The position numbers and the translations under genes were made by a program. 64,000 nt of DNA from JABCYV01 sp963696025 (GTDB taxonomy: Bacteria > Acidobacteriota > Terriglobia > Terriglobales > Acidobacteriaceae): positions 1 through 64,000 of the forward strand of contig CAVOII010000017.1 in NCBI GenBank assembly GCA_963696025.1, written 5' to 3'. The notes under the pieces were generated by a model. It saw nothing but the letters and a program-made list of their open reading frames with translations, was not told the DNA's origin and made no database searches. This document shows, one piece after another, positions 42,787-52,083 of this stretch (its first letter is position 1; every line of letters starts with the position of its first letter).

Positions 42787-44532
42787 TCACTTTTTCGGGA
42801 TCCCTTTGTCCGTCTTCTTTTCGATCCTTGCCCAGGTATCTTTCAGAGCCACCGTCCGATTGAAAACTAATTTTCCGGAAGCGGAGTCGGGATCGACGCA
42901 GAAATATCCCAGGCGCTCGAATTGATAACGGTTCTCCACCGCTGCGTTGGCCAGCGATGGCTCGAGCTTCGCGTTGCTTAGGATCTCGAGCGACTGGGAG
43001 TTGAGATTTGAGGTAAAGTCTTTACCCCCTTCGGTCTGGTTAGGATCTTCCTTTGTGAAGAGATTGTCGTAAACTCGCACCTCAGCATCGATTGCATGAG
43101 CCGCTGAAACCCAATGTATGGTCGACTTCACTTTACGCCCGTCAGGAGGAGAATTTCCGCCGCGGGTTTCAGGATCGTACGTGCAGTGGACTTCGACAGC
43201 TTCACCCTTCTCATTCTTTACCACGCTCGTACAAGTCACGAAGTAGCCGTAACGCAGCCGGACCTCGCGGCCCGGAGAGAGCCGGTAATACTGCTTCGGC
43301 GGGTCTTCGCGGAAGTCATCCTGCTCGATATAAAGCACCCGCGAGAACGGTACCTTGCGACTGCCCGCGCTGGGATCTTCCGGATTGTTCACTGCCTCCA
43401 TCTCTTCGACCTGACCTGCCGGATAATTGTCGATGACAACTTTCAACGGCCGCAGCACCGCCATCACCCGCGGCGCCCGTTTGTTCAAGTCTTCACGAAC
43501 GAAGTGCTCAAGCATGGCGAGTTCGATTGAACCATTCGTCTTAGACACGCCGATGGCACCGCAGAAATTACGGATGGCCTCGGGCGTATAGCCGCGCCTC
43601 CGGATCCCGGCAATCGTCGGCATGCGAGGATCATCCCATCCGCGCACGTGGCCTTCCCCCACCAACTGAAGCAGCTTGCGCTTGCTCAACAAGGTGTAGG
43701 TGAGGTTGAGGCGATCAAATTCGATCTGCTGCGATGGAAAGATACCCAGCTGCTGAATGAACCAGTTGTAGAGCGGCCGATGGTCCTCGAACTCGAGCGT
43801 ACAGATTGAATGCGTGACTTTCTCGATCGAATCCGACTCTCCGTGAGCGTAATCGTACATTGGGTAAATGCACCACTTGTTTCCGGTGCGATGGTGTTCC
43901 GCGTGCAGGATTCGGTACATCACCGGATCGCGCATGTTGAGGTTGGGCGAAGCCATGTCAATTTTGGCCCGTAGAACTCGCGAGCCATCCGGGAATTCGC
44001 CGGCCCGCATCTGCGCAAACAGGTCCAGATTTTCCTCGACCGAACGATTGCGGTAGGGACTGTCTTTGCCTGACTCAGTCAGCGTCCCGCGGTACTTGCG
44101 TATCTCATCTGCCGTGAGGTCATCGACGTAAGCTTTGCCGGCTTTAATGAGCGTCACCGCCCATTCATACAACTGGTCGAAGTAATCCGATGTGTAGAAC
44201 AGCCCGTCCCACTTAAACCCAAGCCACTTGACGTTGTTTTTAATAGACTCAACGTACTCGGTTTCTTCCTTCGACGGATTGGTATCGTCGAAGCGCAAAT
44301 TGGTTTTGCCGCCAAACTCGGCTGCCAGCCCGAAGTTCAGGCAAATCGATTTAGCATGGCCGATGTGCAGATAGCCGTTCGGTTCAGGCGGGAAACGCGT
44401 TTGCACGCGTCCTTCATACTTGTTGGTCTTCAAATCTTCGAGAACGATGTCACGTATGAAATTCGAAGGGCTATTCGGGAGCGCCATCTCTGATTTGACG
44501 GCGGCTTCAGTTGATGGATTCGGTGGATTCAT
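42787..44532 (-). CDS. glnS: Glutaminyl-tRNA synthetase
   Basis: A 581-residue class I synthetase charging tRNA-Gln directly. FPPEPNGYLHIGHAKSICLN (HIGH-like at 56-59) and LLSKRKLLQLV (KMSKS-like, around 296) are the signatures that separate GlnRS from GluRS; also LRFDDTNPSKEETEYVESIK. The C-terminal anticodon-binding beta-barrels are full length. GlnRS is patchily distributed in bacteria and was acquired from eukaryotes, so most Acidobacteriota may instead use GatCAB; this copy looks intact. An in-frame ATG at residue 16 is an alternative start. Confidence 0.95.
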   Translation of the reverse strand: MNPPNPSTEAAVKSEMALPNSPSNFIRDIVLEDLKTNKYEGRVQTRFPPEPNGYLHIGHAKSICLNFGLAAEFGGKTNLRFDDTNPSKEETEYVESIKNNVKWLGFKWDGLFYTSDYFDQLYEWAVTLIKAGKAYVDDLTADEIRKYRGTLTESGKDSPYRNRSVEENLDLFAQMRAGEFPDGSRVLRAKIDMASPNLNMRDPVMYRILHAEHHRTGNKWCIYPMYDYAHGESDSIEKVTHSICTLEFEDHRPLYNWFIQQLGIFPSQQIEFDRLNLTYTLLSKRKLLQLVGEGHVRGWDDPRMPTIAGIRRRGYTPEAIRNFCGAIGVSKTNGSIELAMLEHFVREDLNKRAPRVMAVLRPLKVVIDNYPAGQVEEMEAVNNPEDPSAGSRKVPFSRVLYIEQDDFREDPPKQYYRLSPGREVRLRYGYFVTCTSVVKNEKGEAVEVHCTYDPETRGGNSPPDGRKVKSTIHWVSAAHAIDAEVRVYDNLFTKEDPNQTEGGKDFTSNLNSQSLEILSNAKLEPSLANAAVENRYQFERLGYFCVDPDSASGKLVFNRTVALKDTWARIEKKTDKGIPKK

Positions 44533-44892
44533 GCTTTAACTATTTTATACGGCCTTGGATCCAGCCGGGCCTGCTCAACTCGCCAGGATGTCAATTCACA
44601 GCAGTACGAAGATGGGCAGCGAGCCAGCAGCTGGCATTCGCGCATCCCCAAGTAGATTCCGCCAACAGTCCTGTGTGCGAAGAAGTAATCATGTTACAGG
44701 TTACGACCGGACAGCCCACGCTGTCGGCGCCCGAGGCATCAAAGCTGACGCCATGACCGGTAAAGCTCTATTCCGCTCGTGTCTTTGGTGTGCTTAAAAC
44801 GGTTGTTTTACGGGTCACGATATGAAAACATTGATACACAAGACCCCTCTTTCGCAGGTCCTTGAGGGCTGTGGAGAGCTGTTTCCAGCGCC
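44533..44892. other. Non-coding gap between glnS and the c-di-GMP gene
   Basis: About 360 nt between two divergent genes. No gene is supported; short open frames lack ribosome-binding sites or resemblance. A small hairpin TAAAAC-GGTT-GTTTTA occurs at 44795-44810 and TATTTTATA-like sequence near 44540. Promoters of both neighbours should lie here. Confidence 0.5.
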
Positions 44893-47800
44893 ATGAACAG
44901 CGTCGCGATGAGTATGGTGGTCGTGCCGGGCGTGGTCGCCCTGCTGCTATTCCTCGTCTTTACCTACCTTTACGAGCAGAGCCGCCAAGATTATTTTCGC
45001 GCCTGGCAACTGGGCTGGGCCGCCTACGCGTTGCACTACGCGTTGGGCGCTTGGAGTACGTTCCGCCAACCCTCGGCTCTAATCTCGCTCTGTAGTTCGC
45101 TATTGCTGGTGGGGATGGCGCTCTGCATCTTTGTCTCGACGCGCCTGATGCGTGAGAGATACCGGGTACGTTGGTACGACGTAGCAGTCGGGCTGGCAGG
45201 GGCGGCGCTCGCTTATTGGAATTTGCACGCTCATATGGTTGGTGGAGTCTTCCGGCCGGAAGTGCTTCCCAACCCGCGTTTCAGTCTGGAAGTAGGCTTG
45301 GCCGTCGTGCTCCTGTACTGCTCCGCCTATTTCTATCGCTACGCCCAGCGCAGGAGTTCGCTTGCCTTCAGCCTGCTGGCCATGGCGCTGGCGCTGTGGG
45401 CGGTCTTGATGGCTTTTGGCCAGTTCCGCAATTCCTATGTCGAGTTGTTCGACTTGCTGGGGCCGATCCCGCAGATGCTGCTGGGCATCGCCATGGTAAT
45501 GGTGCTCTTTGAGAATGAGCGGAATGCAGTACAGGAAAACGCGCTTGCCTTCTCCACCCTGGGTGTAGATCCGATGCGCCTGCTCTCGGCCGAGGACCTG
45601 GTGCCCAGCATGCAGAGCATTCTGGATCGGCTGGTGGCGCCACTGCCCACCAGGCGCGCCGTTATTTGTATCTCTGAGCGCTGGCGCGCCATTCTTCCTT
45701 CGGCGCAACGCGGCTTTTCCTCTGAATTTGTCAGCAAGCTGGAGAACAGTGGGGCGGGAGAATACCTCTGCGAACTCGCCTACCGGCGCGGAGGATTCGT
45801 GACCTTCCAGGGTGTGCCTGAGATGCAAGAGCCGCTGCCCGCATTTCCCGGAGGGCGTTTCGAGCAGTTTCGAAGAGTTCTAACTGAAGAAAATATTCGC
45901 AACCTTACCGCGGTCAGCCTGCAGACCCGGGAACACAATTTCGGGGTGATCTTTTTCCCGCACGCCCAGCGCCGCATGTTTGGATCGTCGAACCTGCGCC
46001 TGCTGATTGGACTGGCCCTGCAAATTGGGCTGACTCTCGAAAATTACGTAATCATGCACGACGCGCAACGCCGCACCAAGGAGTTTGAGCTGCTTACGCA
46101 GATCGGGCAGGCGATCAGTTCCCGTCTCGACCAGGATGAGATCCTTCGTGCAATCCAGAATGAGTTGGGACAAATCTTCGATACCAGCGATTTTTACATC
46201 GCGTTTCAAGAAGGGGATGAGATCCGCTTCGAATTGGAAGTAGTGGACGGCGAGGTTCTGACGAAGCGCTCGCGTAAAGTCGGCAACGGGCTAACCGATT
46301 ACGTCATCCGCACCGGCCAGCCGCTGCTGATCCGGTCTGACTTGGAGAAGGCCCGTGACCGATTGGGTGTCACTTACGTGCCCGGGAAACCAGCCAAGTG
46401 CTTTTGCGGCGCGCCTATCCTGCTCGGTGGCAAGCCTGCCGGCATGATGGCGGCTATGAGCACGTTACGTGAATTCGCTTTTGAGCAGCGCGATGTGGAA
46501 GTGATGCAGATCGCAGCCGGACAAGTATCTGTGGCGGTGGAGAACGCTCGCTTATTTTCCGAAGAGCAGCGTCGCGCGCGTCAGTTTGCGTTCCTCAACA
46601 ATATTTCCAAGACAGCAATATCCAGCGAGGATGCCGAACAAATGCTGGCGGAAATCGTGGGCCACATTCAGAAGGACTTCCATTTCGACCACATCGGCAT
46701 CGGCATTCTTGACTATGCCACCAAAGACATTGAAATCAAAGCGGAAGCGGGGACCACTTCCCAGGCGCTAGGCAAGCGCGTTCCAGTCGGAACCGGCATT
46801 CTCGGCCGGGTGGCCCGCACCGGCGAAACCGCGTTGGTGCAGACTTCAGGTGAAATGCCATTGCAGTCCGTGCTGTCGGACGCGCGGGCAGTATTGTGCA
46901 TCCCCATTTCCTACGGTGAAACCCTGCTCGGGGTGCTCAACGTCGAGAGCAAAAATGAGGACGCCTTCGCACCACAGGATCAGTTGGTAATGGCCACACT
47001 CGCTGATCTGCTGGCGACTGCCCTGCACAATGCTTTCGTCTTTCAGAAACTGCAGCAGCAATCCATCACCGACGGTCTCACCGGGATCAAAACTCGTCGC
47101 TTCTTCTGGGAGGCCTTGAGCTCGGAGTGGAAGCGAGCTTCGCGCTCCGGGCGTCCCTTCTCTGTGGTGCTGATGGATCTGGACAAGTTCAAGGAAGTGA
47201 ACGATACCCTCGGCCACTTGGAAGGTGACCTGGTTCTGGCTCACGTGGGTCGGCTTTTGGAACAAAGATCCCGGCAATCCAACGTTGTGGCCCGATATGG
47301 CGGTGACGAATTTATCATCCTGATGCCGGAGACCGGCATAGATCAAGCCCGAGTGCTGGCCGAACGCCTGCGCCACTGGGTGGCGACGGACGCCATGTTA
47401 AGTGAGCATCACATCACTGGCAGTTTCGGCGTCGCCAGTTTCCCCGTGCATGGTTTCTCTGTAGAAGACCTCATTCGGGTGGCGGATGCCGGCATGTACG
47501 TTTCCAAGCATGCCGGTGGCGACCGGGTGTCCACCGCTGAGGAGCTTGCAGAGGGCGAGACGGCGGCGGTGCAGCGCCAGCTCATCTCTGGCTACATCGA
47601 AGGCTTTCTGCAGCGCCAACACACCGGACCTGAGCACTTGGAAGAACTCATTACCACGCTCAAGAAACTCTGCGGTGGCGAAGAGGAAGAATGCAACGTC
47701 GAGGTGCTCCGGGAGTCGATTGAATCCCTGACCCATGCAGCGGAGTCGCGAGAACTGAATGGCTCCGGCCACGGCGAAATGGTGGCCCGCTATTGTGAGA

Positions 47801-48279
47801 TCATGGGACGTGCTCTGAGCCTGCTTCCCGAAGAAGTCGCTGGTCTTGGATATGCTGCCCGCGTCCACGATGTCGGTAAAATCTTCATTCCCGAACGCAC
47901 GCTGAACAAGTCCGGACCGCTCACGGAGGACGAATACTACCTCCTCAAATTGCACGCTCGCGTGGGAGCAGAAATTCTTGCTACAGTGCCGGGCAGCGAA
48001 AAGCTACAGAAAGCCGTGGAGCATCACCATGAGGCGTTCGACGGTTCGGGATATCCCGCCGGGCTGCGCGGTGAACAGATTCCTTTGTGGGCGCGCATCG
48101 TGGCTATCGCTGATGCTTTCGTGAACATGACCACCGAGCGAACCTTCGCTGCCGCTAAGACTAACGATCAAGCCCTGGCTGAGATAGAAAAGCTGAGTGG
48201 TACCCGCTATGACGGCATGCTGGTACGGATTCTGATGCGTGAGCTGAAGGCGCAGCGCGCGTCGAGCATGGGAAATTGA
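44893..48279 (+). CDS. Membrane GAF-GGDEF-HD-GYP c-di-GMP protein
   Basis: An 1128-residue sensor. About six membrane segments (8-215) precede three GAF-like domains (about 225-390, 395-555 and 570-720), then GGDEF (about 723-880) and HD-GYP (about 945-1125). The GGDEF motif is intact at 803-807 (ARYGGDEFIILMPE), so cyclase activity is likely. The inhibitory RxxD site is RQSN (794-797), with Asp replaced. HD-GYP retains His992-Asp993 (RVHDVGKIF) and HHHEAFDGSGYPAGL at 1044-1058. A protein with both synthase and phosphodiesterase signatures intact can act either way. Signal unknown. It forms a plausible circuit with the PilZ protein at 35790. Confidence 0.9.
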   Translation: MNSVAMSMVVVPGVVALLLFLVFTYLYEQSRQDYFRAWQLGWAAYALHYALGAWSTFRQPSALISLCSSLLLVGMALCIFVSTRLMRERYRVRWYDVAVGLAGAALAYWNLHAHMVGGVFRPEVLPNPRFSLEVGLAVVLLYCSAYFYRYAQRRSSLAFSLLAMALALWAVLMAFGQFRNSYVELFDLLGPIPQMLLGIAMVMVLFENERNAVQENALAFSTLGVDPMRLLSAEDLVPSMQSILDRLVAPLPTRRAVICISERWRAILPSAQRGFSSEFVSKLENSGAGEYLCELAYRRGGFVTFQGVPEMQEPLPAFPGGRFEQFRRVLTEENIRNLTAVSLQTREHNFGVIFFPHAQRRMFGSSNLRLLIGLALQIGLTLENYVIMHDAQRRTKEFELLTQIGQAISSRLDQDEILRAIQNELGQIFDTSDFYIAFQEGDEIRFELEVVDGEVLTKRSRKVGNGLTDYVIRTGQPLLIRSDLEKARDRLGVTYVPGKPAKCFCGAPILLGGKPAGMMAAMSTLREFAFEQRDVEVMQIAAGQVSVAVENARLFSEEQRRARQFAFLNNISKTAISSEDAEQMLAEIVGHIQKDFHFDHIGIGILDYATKDIEIKAEAGTTSQALGKRVPVGTGILGRVARTGETALVQTSGEMPLQSVLSDARAVLCIPISYGETLLGVLNVESKNEDAFAPQDQLVMATLADLLATALHNAFVFQKLQQQSITDGLTGIKTRRFFWEALSSEWKRASRSGRPFSVVLMDLDKFKEVNDTLGHLEGDLVLAHVGRLLEQRSRQSNVVARYGGDEFIILMPETGIDQARVLAERLRHWVATDAMLSEHHITGSFGVASFPVHGFSVEDLIRVADAGMYVSKHAGGDRVSTAEELAEGETAAVQRQLISGYIEGFLQRQHTGPEHLEELITTLKKLCGGEEEECNVEVLRESIESLTHAAESRELNGSGHGEMVARYCEIMGRALSLLPEEVAGLGYAARVHDVGKIFIPERTLNKSGPLTEDEYYLLKLHARVGAEILATVPGSEKLQKAVEHHHEAFDGSGYPAGLRGEQIPLWARIVAIADAFVNMTTERTFAAAKTNDQALAEIEKLSGTRYDGMLVRILMRELKAQRASSMGN

Positions 48280-48301
48280 ACGATCCGGCTAAAATGCTGT
48301 C

Positions 48302-49084
48302 ATGACTATTCCTCTTTCTCTCAAGGGCAAGGTTGCCCTAATCACTGGCGGTTCGCGAGGCATCGGCGCCGCCGCTGTCCGCATGTTCGTCGGAGCGGGC
48401 GCGCGAGTTCTGTTCAGCTACGAGAAGGCCCAAGAAACATCCGAACGACTGGCGACGGAACTCGGCGACGACAAATGCGTCGCCATGCGGTGTAACCTTT
48501 CCGGCACCGAGACGGCTGGGGAACTAGTTGCCGCCGTGGTGAAGCGCTTCGGTCGTCTCGACATTCTGGTGGCGAACCATGGCATCTGGCCGCCCGAAGA
48601 CGCTCCCATTGATAAGATGGCGGACTTACAATGGCGTACTACCATTGCGGTTAATCTTGACAGTGTCTTCGCGCTAGTCAAACACAGCGTCGCTCAGATG
48701 AAGAAGCAGGGACGTTCCGGCGCAGCCGCTGGCCACGTCGTGCTGGTAAGTTCAACCGCTGGACAGCGTGGGGAGTCATTTCATTGCGACTACGCCGCCA
48801 CCAAAGGTGCGCTGATCAGCATGGTCAAAGGGCTTTCGACAGAGCTTGCCGGCGCCGGCATTTACGTGAATTCCGTGGCGCCGGGTTGGGTAGATACTGA
48901 TATGTCAGCGTCGGCCTTAAATGATCCCAAGACTCGCGATGGCATTTTTCGTACGATTCCGTTAGGTCGGGTGGCGAAGCCAGAGGAAATTGCCGCCCCG
49001 ATTCTGTTTCTTTGCACCGAGCATGCAGGCTTCATCACGGGCGAGGTTTTCAACGTCAACGGCGGAGCCGTGCTGTCAGGATAA
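48302..49084 (+). CDS. SDR oxidoreductase
   Basis: A 260-residue classical short-chain dehydrogenase. TGGSRGIGAAAV (15-26) binds NAD(P)H; catalytic Ser150 or 151 (LVSSTAG), Tyr164 and Lys168 (YAATKGA) are in place; the NAG motif reads ANHG. The substrate is unknown; it resembles FabG-like or glucose/alcohol dehydrogenases, and the 3-ketoacyl-ACP assignment is not safe. TAAAAT at 48290-48295 is 6 nt before ATG, which would make the mRNA leaderless. It lies 22 nt after the c-di-GMP gene. Confidence 0.88.
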   Translation: MTIPLSLKGKVALITGGSRGIGAAAVRMFVGAGARVLFSYEKAQETSERLATELGDDKCVAMRCNLSGTETAGELVAAVVKRFGRLDILVANHGIWPPEDAPIDKMADLQWRTTIAVNLDSVFALVKHSVAQMKKQGRSGAAAGHVVLVSSTAGQRGESFHCDYAATKGALISMVKGLSTELAGAGIYVNSVAPGWVDTDMSASALNDPKTRDGIFRTIPLGRVAKPEEIAAPILFLCTEHAGFITGEVFNVNGGAVLSG

Positions 49085-49181
49085 TGTTCACGACTGCTAG
49101 CGGGGACAGCCTGGGACGGGGCCGCTGCGCGCTGGACAAAAGCAGCTGCAATCTTTCGTGTCAGCATCTAATTCGAAGATC

Positions 49182-50000
49182 ATGAAGTTTATTCTGGCCA
49201 TCCTCTTGTCTGCCGGCTTGGCTCCCGCACAGGCGAGCCAGCCTTCGGCGCCGCCAGCCCCAGATTCGGCGCCAGCGCAGTCCATTCCCGTTGATCAGGA
49301 GAATGCGCGCAAAGCCAGGGCTTTGCTTGACCAGATGGTCCAAGCCTTGGGGGGACAAGCGTATTTGAACATCCAAGACATTAGCCAGGAGGGCCGCACT
49401 TACAGCTTTTATCATGGCCGCCCGAACAGCTACGGCATCATCTTTTGGCGTTTTTACAAGTATCCAGACAAAGAACGCGTCGAGCTCACCAAGAAGCGCG
49501 ATGTCATTTATGTGAACAACGGCGACAAAGGATACGAGATCACCTACAAAGGTACGCGCGCGCAAGATAACAAAGATATGACTGACAGCCTCCGCCGCCG
49601 GCACTATGCGCTCGATTGGGTCCTCCGCCATTGGCTGTCCGAGCCCGGAGTAGCGTTGTTTTATGAAGGCCATTCCGTGGCTGAGCAAAAGCCGGTGGAG
49701 CAGGTCACCATCATGAACGCACACAACGAAGGGGTGACGCTTTATATCGACGTCGACAATCATCTGCCGGTGAAAAAGACTTTTTCCTGGCGTGATCCGA
49801 CGGACAAAGAACGGAACATTGAAGACGAGGTCTATGACAATTTCCGCCCTGTGCAGGGTGTGATGACCCCGTATACCCTGACGCGTTTCTACAATGGAGA
49901 CATGTCCAACCAGCGCTTTCTTAGTTCGGTCAGCTACAACCAGGGCTTGGCCGACTCCCTGTTCCAAGCTCAGGTCACCTACAGTCCGAACAAACCTTAA
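49182..50000 (+). CDS. Exported LolA-like protein
   Basis: A 272-residue protein. Signal peptide MKFILAILLSAGLAPAQA is followed by a Pro/Ala-rich segment (about 20-40), then a domain with RKARALLDQMVQALGGQAYL and alternating strands: REGRTYSFYHGRPN-like, IIFWRFYKYPDKERVELTKK, VIYVNNGDKGYEITYKGTRA, VTLYIDVDNHLPVKKTFSWR. This resembles the LolA/outer-membrane lipoprotein-sorting fold, which binds lipids. ATG at 49182 chosen for the signal peptide. Divergent promoter features unclear. A similar-fold exported protein is at 19825. Confidence 0.82.
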   Translation: MKFILAILLSAGLAPAQASQPSAPPAPDSAPAQSIPVDQENARKARALLDQMVQALGGQAYLNIQDISQEGRTYSFYHGRPNSYGIIFWRFYKYPDKERVELTKKRDVIYVNNGDKGYEITYKGTRAQDNKDMTDSLRRRHYALDWVLRHWLSEPGVALFYEGHSVAEQKPVEQVTIMNAHNEGVTLYIDVDNHLPVKKTFSWRDPTDKERNIEDEVYDNFRPVQGVMTPYTLTRFYNGDMSNQRFLSSVSYNQGLADSLFQAQVTYSPNKP

Positions 50001-50214
50001 TCGCGGTCAGGGTTTACTAACAGGACTACGCCTGAGTTCTTACAGATTCTGACGAGTGCCAGTAAGTGATAGTGATATCAGGAGATATGAGTGGATTGCA
50101 ACCGGCAACGTTTCTTTCTCGCCACGCTCTGTGGTCAATTAGCCACAGCCAAACCTACGACGCGGGGCTTAGTCTCCTCATCAAAGAAGAGATAGCTTCA
50201 CGGTCATCCTCAGG

Positions 50215-51117
50215 GTGAGACAAGAACAAACAATTCGCACCGCCGTGGAGGCCCGGGGAGTAGGTCTGCACAGCGGGGCCCCGGTTCGCTTGCGAATTCT
50301 GCCTGCGTCAGCGGGCTCTGGCGTTGTCTTCCGGCGCATTGATCTCGACGGTTTTCAGGTGGAAGCAGTCAGCCGCAACGTCGCCCGGGTGAGTTACGCC
50401 ACTAGCCTGATGAAAAAGGGCGTGCTGATCTCCACCACCGAGCATCTTCTGTCCGCTCTGATCGGTTGCGGCATCGACAACGCCATCGTCGAGCTCGATA
50501 ACCTGGAATTGCCGATTCTGGATGGAAGCGCGCGGCCGTTCGTCGAAGCCATTCGCAAAGCGGGCGTCAGAAAGCAACGCCGTCCGCGTACTTATCTTCG
50601 CATCCGGCGCGAACTGGAGCTGCGCGAGGGAGACAAATTCATAGCGGTCTATCCTGCAGAGACCTACTCGGTCGCTTACACAATTGATTTTTCCCATCCG
50701 CTCATCGGGAGGGAAACATTCCGCGTGGACCTCTCAGATGGCAATTACTTAGAGCAAATCGCCCCGGCACGGACTTTCGGCTTCCTGCACGAAGCCGACG
50801 CCATGCGGGAGCAGGGACTGATCCGGGGCGCGTCGCCGGAGAACGCCGTGGTTCTAACCCGCGTTGGGGTAATGAATCCGCCATTGCGCTTCGGCGATGA
50901 ATTCGTGCGCCACAAGGTGCTGGACTTGATTGGTGACCTGGCGCTTTTTGGCAAACAGATTCTGGGCAGCGTGGTGGCCGATAGGGCCGGGCACGCTATG
51001 CACACTGCGCTGGTTTCTCGCGTGTTAAAGGATCGCACGTTGTGGGAGGAAACCACGGTCGAGGATGATCGCGATTCCGTTCTTGCCGTAACCCAAGCCG
51101 CAGTCCAGATGGCCTGA
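50215..51117 (+). CDS. lpxC: UDP-3-O-acyl-GlcNAc deacetylase
   Basis: A 300-residue zinc enzyme catalysing the committed step of lipid A synthesis, so the organism has lipopolysaccharide. TTEHLLSALIGCGIDNAIVE contains zinc ligand His77; FGDEFVRHKVLDLIGDLALF contains His233 and Asp237; HAMHTAL near 260 supplies the catalytic His. GLHSGAPVRLRI and LPILDGSARPFVEA are also family-typical. GTG start without a strong ribosome-binding site. Standard length. Confidence 0.95.
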   Translation: MRQEQTIRTAVEARGVGLHSGAPVRLRILPASAGSGVVFRRIDLDGFQVEAVSRNVARVSYATSLMKKGVLISTTEHLLSALIGCGIDNAIVELDNLELPILDGSARPFVEAIRKAGVRKQRRPRTYLRIRRELELREGDKFIAVYPAETYSVAYTIDFSHPLIGRETFRVDLSDGNYLEQIAPARTFGFLHEADAMREQGLIRGASPENAVVLTRVGVMNPPLRFGDEFVRHKVLDLIGDLALFGKQILGSVVADRAGHAMHTALVSRVLKDRTLWEETTVEDDRDSVLAVTQAAVQMA

Positions 51118-51156
51118 TGTGTTTCTTGCGGGCTCGCCCCATAAACGAAGGAGCTC

Positions 51157-51774
51157 TCAGAATTGGTTCACAAAGCCTTTTTGGGTGACGACGTAGGGAT
51201 GACTGTCTGGTCCAGCCACGGTTTTAGCTTTGGCAGGATCGAAAAATGTCATCGATTCGAGGCTGCGTTGCAGCTCATCCGCGAGCTGGGGGTCGAAAGA
51301 AATAACTGTGAACTTTACAACGTAGCCCTTGAGCGCCGTCGCGTAGGTGAGGGACTGCATCTTCGTCCCGGCTTTCTCCTCTTGCAATTCGCTCTTCCAA
51401 AATTGCTTTCCGCCAATCTGAATCTTCGCAGGCTCATTCGCGCCCGGGGTTGATACTGCTTTCTTTGTGTCCCCCTCGGAAGCGCTTGCAGTGGTCTCTG
51501 TAGCTACTATGGTGAGCGCTGTAAGTCCGTTGGTCTGCGCCTGTAGTCCAAATAGAGAGTGGCGCGAGCGGTCGTGAGTTGGGATGCTTAAATCCCGAAT
51601 GTGTGGGTCCTGGGGCAGCGATAGCGAAAACCCGAAGAATGCGTTCGCGTACTTCTCATGCGACACGAATCCGGACTCAGGTTTGACCACTGGTTTTTGA
51701 GAAGTGGCAGTTTGAGCAGCGGAAGCAAGAGATAGAAAAATCAACAAAACTGTCATTTTTATTGACCGTAGCAT
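51157..51774 (-). CDS. Exported protein of unknown function
   Basis: A 205-residue protein with a signal peptide (about 1-20, MTVLLIFLSLASAAQT). The mature region includes ANAFFGFSLSLPQDPHIRDL, QIGGKQFWKSELQEEKAGTK and LKGYVVKFTVISFDPQLADE. I recognise a general similarity to exported acidobacterial proteins that pair a beta-rich domain with a terminal helix, but no family name. Convergent with lpxC. Start may also be at residue 7 (MTVLL). Confidence 0.7.
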   Translation of the reverse strand: MLRSIKMTVLLIFLSLASAAQTATSQKPVVKPESGFVSHEKYANAFFGFSLSLPQDPHIRDLSIPTHDRSRHSLFGLQAQTNGLTALTIVATETTASASEGDTKKAVSTPGANEPAKIQIGGKQFWKSELQEEKAGTKMQSLTYATALKGYVVKFTVISFDPQLADELQRSLESMTFFDPAKAKTVAGPDSHPYVVTQKGFVNQF

Positions 51775-51938
51775 GACTCAGTGTACTGCAATTTGTTTTG
51801 CTGGCAGGATAGGGATTGGACCCGGAACCGGTTACTGAGATAACACCTGCGCCGGACTCATGAATTCTAATATTGTGAACTAGGTCGATCGAACAACACT
51901 GCCCAACAAAGCGCTGGGCCGATTGCGGAACTAACCCG

Positions 51939-51996
51939 TTAGATGTAACTTTCGGGTCTACTGACTCCGACTAGGCTACGTGGCTAATTTGTAAAG
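51939..51996 (+). promoter_or_regulatory. Conserved upstream element, copy B
   Basis: TTAGATGTAACTTTCGGGTC, then GACTAGGCTACGTGG and TTGTAAAG, recur here as in copy A (4095-4150, minus), about 90-140 nt before the start. Flanking leader sequence differs. The -35-like hexamer is CCGACT here versus TTGACT in copy A. Confidence 0.5.
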
Positions 51997-52083
51997 CCAA
52001 GAGAGCGAGTTAGAGTTCCTCCTGCGCGTCTACAGCCGGTCTCCCTCCCCCGATCTGGCAGCGCCCAACTAGGAGGATCTTCG

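Noticed and set aside
44690..44755. 21-codon open frame MLQVTTGQPTLSAPEASKLTP upstream of the c-di-GMP gene
   Set aside because: No ribosome-binding site or resemblance, and such short frames are expected by chance.
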